From Anaerolineales bacterium (GTDB lineage Bacteria > Chloroflexota > Anaerolineae > Anaerolineales > E44-bin32), in contig DAOUTT010000011.1 of the NCBI GenBank assembly GCA_030668545.1, positions 1 through 15,649 of the forward strand: a DNA stretch of 15,649 bases. The letters run 5' to 3'. Shown here in pieces: positions 13,792 through 15,649 of this stretch (the first letter of the stretch is position 1; every line of letters begins with the position of its first letter). The notes under the pieces are model-generated. The model saw only the letters and a list, made by a program, of their open reading frames with translations, searched no databases and was not told the origin of the DNA. Position numbers and translations under genes: made by a program.

Positions 13792-15171
13792 ATGGCGACG
13801 TTATTGATCTGTAATGCCATGCTTCTAGTCACGATGGATGGTCAACGGCGTGAGATCCCCAATGGAGGTTTTTACGCCGAAAACGGCTGGATCAAGCAGG
13901 TTGGTCCCACTGACGAACTTCCCAAGAATGCCGATGAAATCCTCGACCTCGATGGACATATCGTTCTCCCCGGTCTGGTGAACACACATCATCATCTGTA
14001 CCAAACCCTCACGCGCGTAATTCCTCAAGCGCAGGATGCCGATCTCTTCAGTTGGTTAAAAACCTTATATCCTATTTGGGCCGGGCTTACACCGGAAGCT
14101 ATCCGTGTATCCACCCAGTTAGGTCTGGCTGAACTGGCATTATCTGGCTGTACAACGGCATCTGACCACCACTATATATTCCCGAATGACTGTCGACTTG
14201 ATGATCAGATAGAAGCGGCTCAAGCCATGGGCATGCGCTTGCACGCCAGTCGGGGTTCCATGAGCCTAGGTGAAAGCCAGGGCGGATTACCGCCTGACGA
14301 TGTTGTGGAGGCGGAGGAGTTTATTCTCGAGGATACACAGCGGGTGATCGAGACCTATCATGATCCTAACCCTGGAGCGATGACCAGGATCGTCGTTGCC
14401 CCGTGCTCGCCATTTTCAGTTACGCCGGATCTCATGCGGGAAAGTGCAGCTCTTGCTAGATCTAGCGGTGTTCAACTCCATACGCACCTGGCGGAAACAT
14501 TAGATGAGGAATCGTTTTGCATAGACAAGTTTGGGCATCGCCCCCTGGCATACGTTGAGATGCTGGATTGGGCCGGGGAGGATGTCTGGTTTGCGCATGC
14601 AGTCCATATCAACCCCGCAGAGGTCGAGCGGATGGCGGATGGTGGTATGGGTGTGGCCCATTGTCCATCATCCAACATGCGCCTCGCCTCAGGAATCGCG
14701 CCTATTCGACGGTTTTTATCTCGAGGTGTGAAAGTCAGTATCGGCGTTGATGGTTCCGCAAGCAATGATAGCTCTCATATGATCGCAGAAGCACGTCAGG
14801 CAATGTTGCTCTCGCGGGTTGGAGCTGCAGTAGCTCCGGAAATCGATGGCGAGGGATCATTGCTGACTGCCCGTCAGGTTCTCGCTCTGGCTACCATCGG
14901 AGGGGCAGAGGTTTTAGGAAGAGATGATATCGGGGCTCTTCAAGAAGGTATGTGCGCGGATTTCATCGCCCTGAACTTAGACCGGGTTGACTTTTCGGGT
15001 GCGCTTCACGATCCATTGGCGGCAATGTTCTTTTGTAATCCTGTGCAGGTCGATTACAACTATGTCCACGGCCGGGCGGTAGTTTCAGAGGGGAAGCTGC
15101 AGCCCGTGGAACTTCCGCCGCTTATAGAAGCCCATAATCGCGTAGCGTTAAATCTCGCGAATAGGGATTGA
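13792..15171 (+). CDS. Amidohydrolase, probable 8-oxoguanine deaminase (ATZ/TRZ family)
   Basis: This is a cytosolic metal-dependent deaminase of the COG0402 group. The 459 residues begin with a composite beta-domain. PGLVNTHHHLYQTLTR (60-75) follows, with zinc ligands His66 and His68. Further sites are GVQLHTHLAET (226-236) with His232, WFAHAVHI with His269, AHCPSSNMRLASG (289-301) and SIGVDGSASND (316-326) with catalytic Asp320. The stretch after HHH (LYQTLTRVIPQAQDADLFSWL) and GCTTASDHHYIFP (119-131) are, as I recall, characteristic of 8-oxoguanine deaminases, which convert 8-oxoguanine to urate. Related isoxanthopterin, guanine or triazine deaminases cannot be excluded. The ATG with AGGGAGG at 4 nt fits the promoter. 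An adenine deaminase gene follows 39 bp downstream in the same direction, supporting a purine substrate. Confidence 0.85.
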   Translation: MATLLICNAMLLVTMDGQRREIPNGGFYAENGWIKQVGPTDELPKNADEILDLDGHIVLPGLVNTHHHLYQTLTRVIPQAQDADLFSWLKTLYPIWAGLTPEAIRVSTQLGLAELALSGCTTASDHHYIFPNDCRLDDQIEAAQAMGMRLHASRGSMSLGESQGGLPPDDVVEAEEFILEDTQRVIETYHDPNPGAMTRIVVAPCSPFSVTPDLMRESAALARSSGVQLHTHLAETLDEESFCIDKFGHRPLAYVEMLDWAGEDVWFAHAVHINPAEVERMADGGMGVAHCPSSNMRLASGIAPIRRFLSRGVKVSIGVDGSASNDSSHMIAEARQAMLLSRVGAAVAPEIDGEGSLLTARQVLALATIGGAEVLGRDDIGALQEGMCADFIALNLDRVDFSGALHDPLAAMFFCNPVQVDYNYVHGRAVVSEGKLQPVELPPLIEAHNRVALNLANRD

Positions 15172-15210
15172 GATATTGTTTCCATACCCTACTTTGTGAA
15201 AGAGATGATG

Positions 15211-15649
15211 ATGGATACTAAAAGTTTGAGCGAATTAAGCCGATCACTTGTCGATGTCGCTATGGGCAGAATACCGGCAGATGTCGTCATACGCGGCGGC
15301 CGCTGGGTTTGCGTTCAGTCCGGGGAGATACTCCCTGGATTCTCTGTTGCGATTTTTGGGGAACGCATTGCCTTTGTAGGTCAGGATGCGGATCATACTA
15401 TTGGACCCGAAACTCGGGTTATCGAGGCAGAAGACCGCCATATTGTTCCCGGCTTGTTAGATGGCCATATGCATGTTGAGTCGGGCATGATCACTGTTGG
15501 AGAGTTTGTGCGCGCGGTGGCCCCGCGCGGCACGACTGGGATGTTCATCGACCCACATGAGATCGCAAATGTCTTCGGGCTTGATGGTGTGCGTCTCATG
15601 GCAGATGAGGCGGCTGCGCAGCCTATTCATGTGTGGGTACAGGTTCCAT
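15211..15649 (+). CDS. ade: Adenine deaminase, N-terminal part (cut by window end)
   Basis: Ade converts adenine to hypoxanthine and ammonia. About 146 residues are present, of a family usually near 550-600. An N-terminal composite domain (DVVIRGGRWV, VAIFGERIAFVG) is followed by HIVPGLLDGHMHVESGM, with the metal-binding HxH, and by RGTTGMFIDPHEIANVFG. The DPHEIAN sequence is a hallmark of adenine deaminases. Three consecutive ATG codons (15205-15213) precede GATACT. AAAGAG at 15199-15204 best serves the second or third, so 15211 is used; a GTG at 15196 is also possible. It lies 39 bp after the 8-oxoguanine deaminase-like gene, probably in one operon. The reading frame is intact to the edge. 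The C-terminal metal site is outside the window, so activity cannot be judged. Confidence 0.9.
   Translation, partial: MDTKSLSELSRSLVDVAMGRIPADVVIRGGRWVCVQSGEILPGFSVAIFGERIAFVGQDADHTIGPETRVIEAEDRHIVPGLLDGHMHVESGMITVGEFVRAVAPRGTTGMFIDPHEIANVFGLDGVRLMADEAAAQPIHVWVQVP

Overview
The window looks like an ordinary chromosomal segment of a free-living bacterium. GC content is moderate and nearly all space is coding, with short intergenic gaps. I lean towards Chloroflexota (an Anaerolineae-like lineage). The reasons are the style of the MurA, GyrB, M14 peptidase and kinase/beta-propeller proteins and the frequent GTG starts. This placement rests on recollection of family members, not on a search. I see no rRNA, tRNA, CRISPR array, prophage or intact transposase.

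Layout. Positions 1-733 hold no intact gene; short open pieces on the minus strand may be decayed coding sequence. A minus-strand operon follows: a SAM hydrolase (2863-2024), then murA (2020-734), with a well-formed promoter at 2912-2884. Divergent from it is a multi-pass membrane protein (2992-4047), then gyrB (4128-6056), a bidirectional terminator, and a convergent nfuA (6739-6146). A non-coding stretch (6740-7307) holds stacked hairpins, a long inverted repeat and a pair of 16-bp direct repeats that look like mobile-element debris. Next is a regulatory trio on the plus strand: an ECF sigma factor, an overlapping zinc-finger membrane anti-sigma factor, and a small membrane protein ending in a nested-hairpin terminator. 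A minus-strand M14 carboxypeptidase lipoprotein lies divergent from a transmembrane Ser/Thr kinase with an extracytoplasmic beta-propeller. The right end carries folD, then a purine-deamination pair: an 8-oxoguanine deaminase-like amidohydrolase and an adenine deaminase cut by the window edge.

How the genes relate. murA makes the first committed peptidoglycan precursor. gyrB, nfuA and folD are housekeeping genes. The sigma/anti-sigma/membrane trio and the kinase/lipoprotein pair are two separate envelope-sensing modules. The last two genes look like a purine salvage or catabolism operon under their own promoter, with a palindromic operator-like element beside it.

Most notable observations: MurA carries Asp instead of the usual catalytic-loop Cys (the fosfomycin-insensitive form). 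GyrB carries Asn at the position of a known quinolone-resistance Asp. A GACAA/TTGTC operator-like cluster sits upstream of the purine deaminases. Promoter positions argue against several of the longest possible gene starts. I found no convincing wholly new system; the least explained DNA is 1-733 and 6811-7260.
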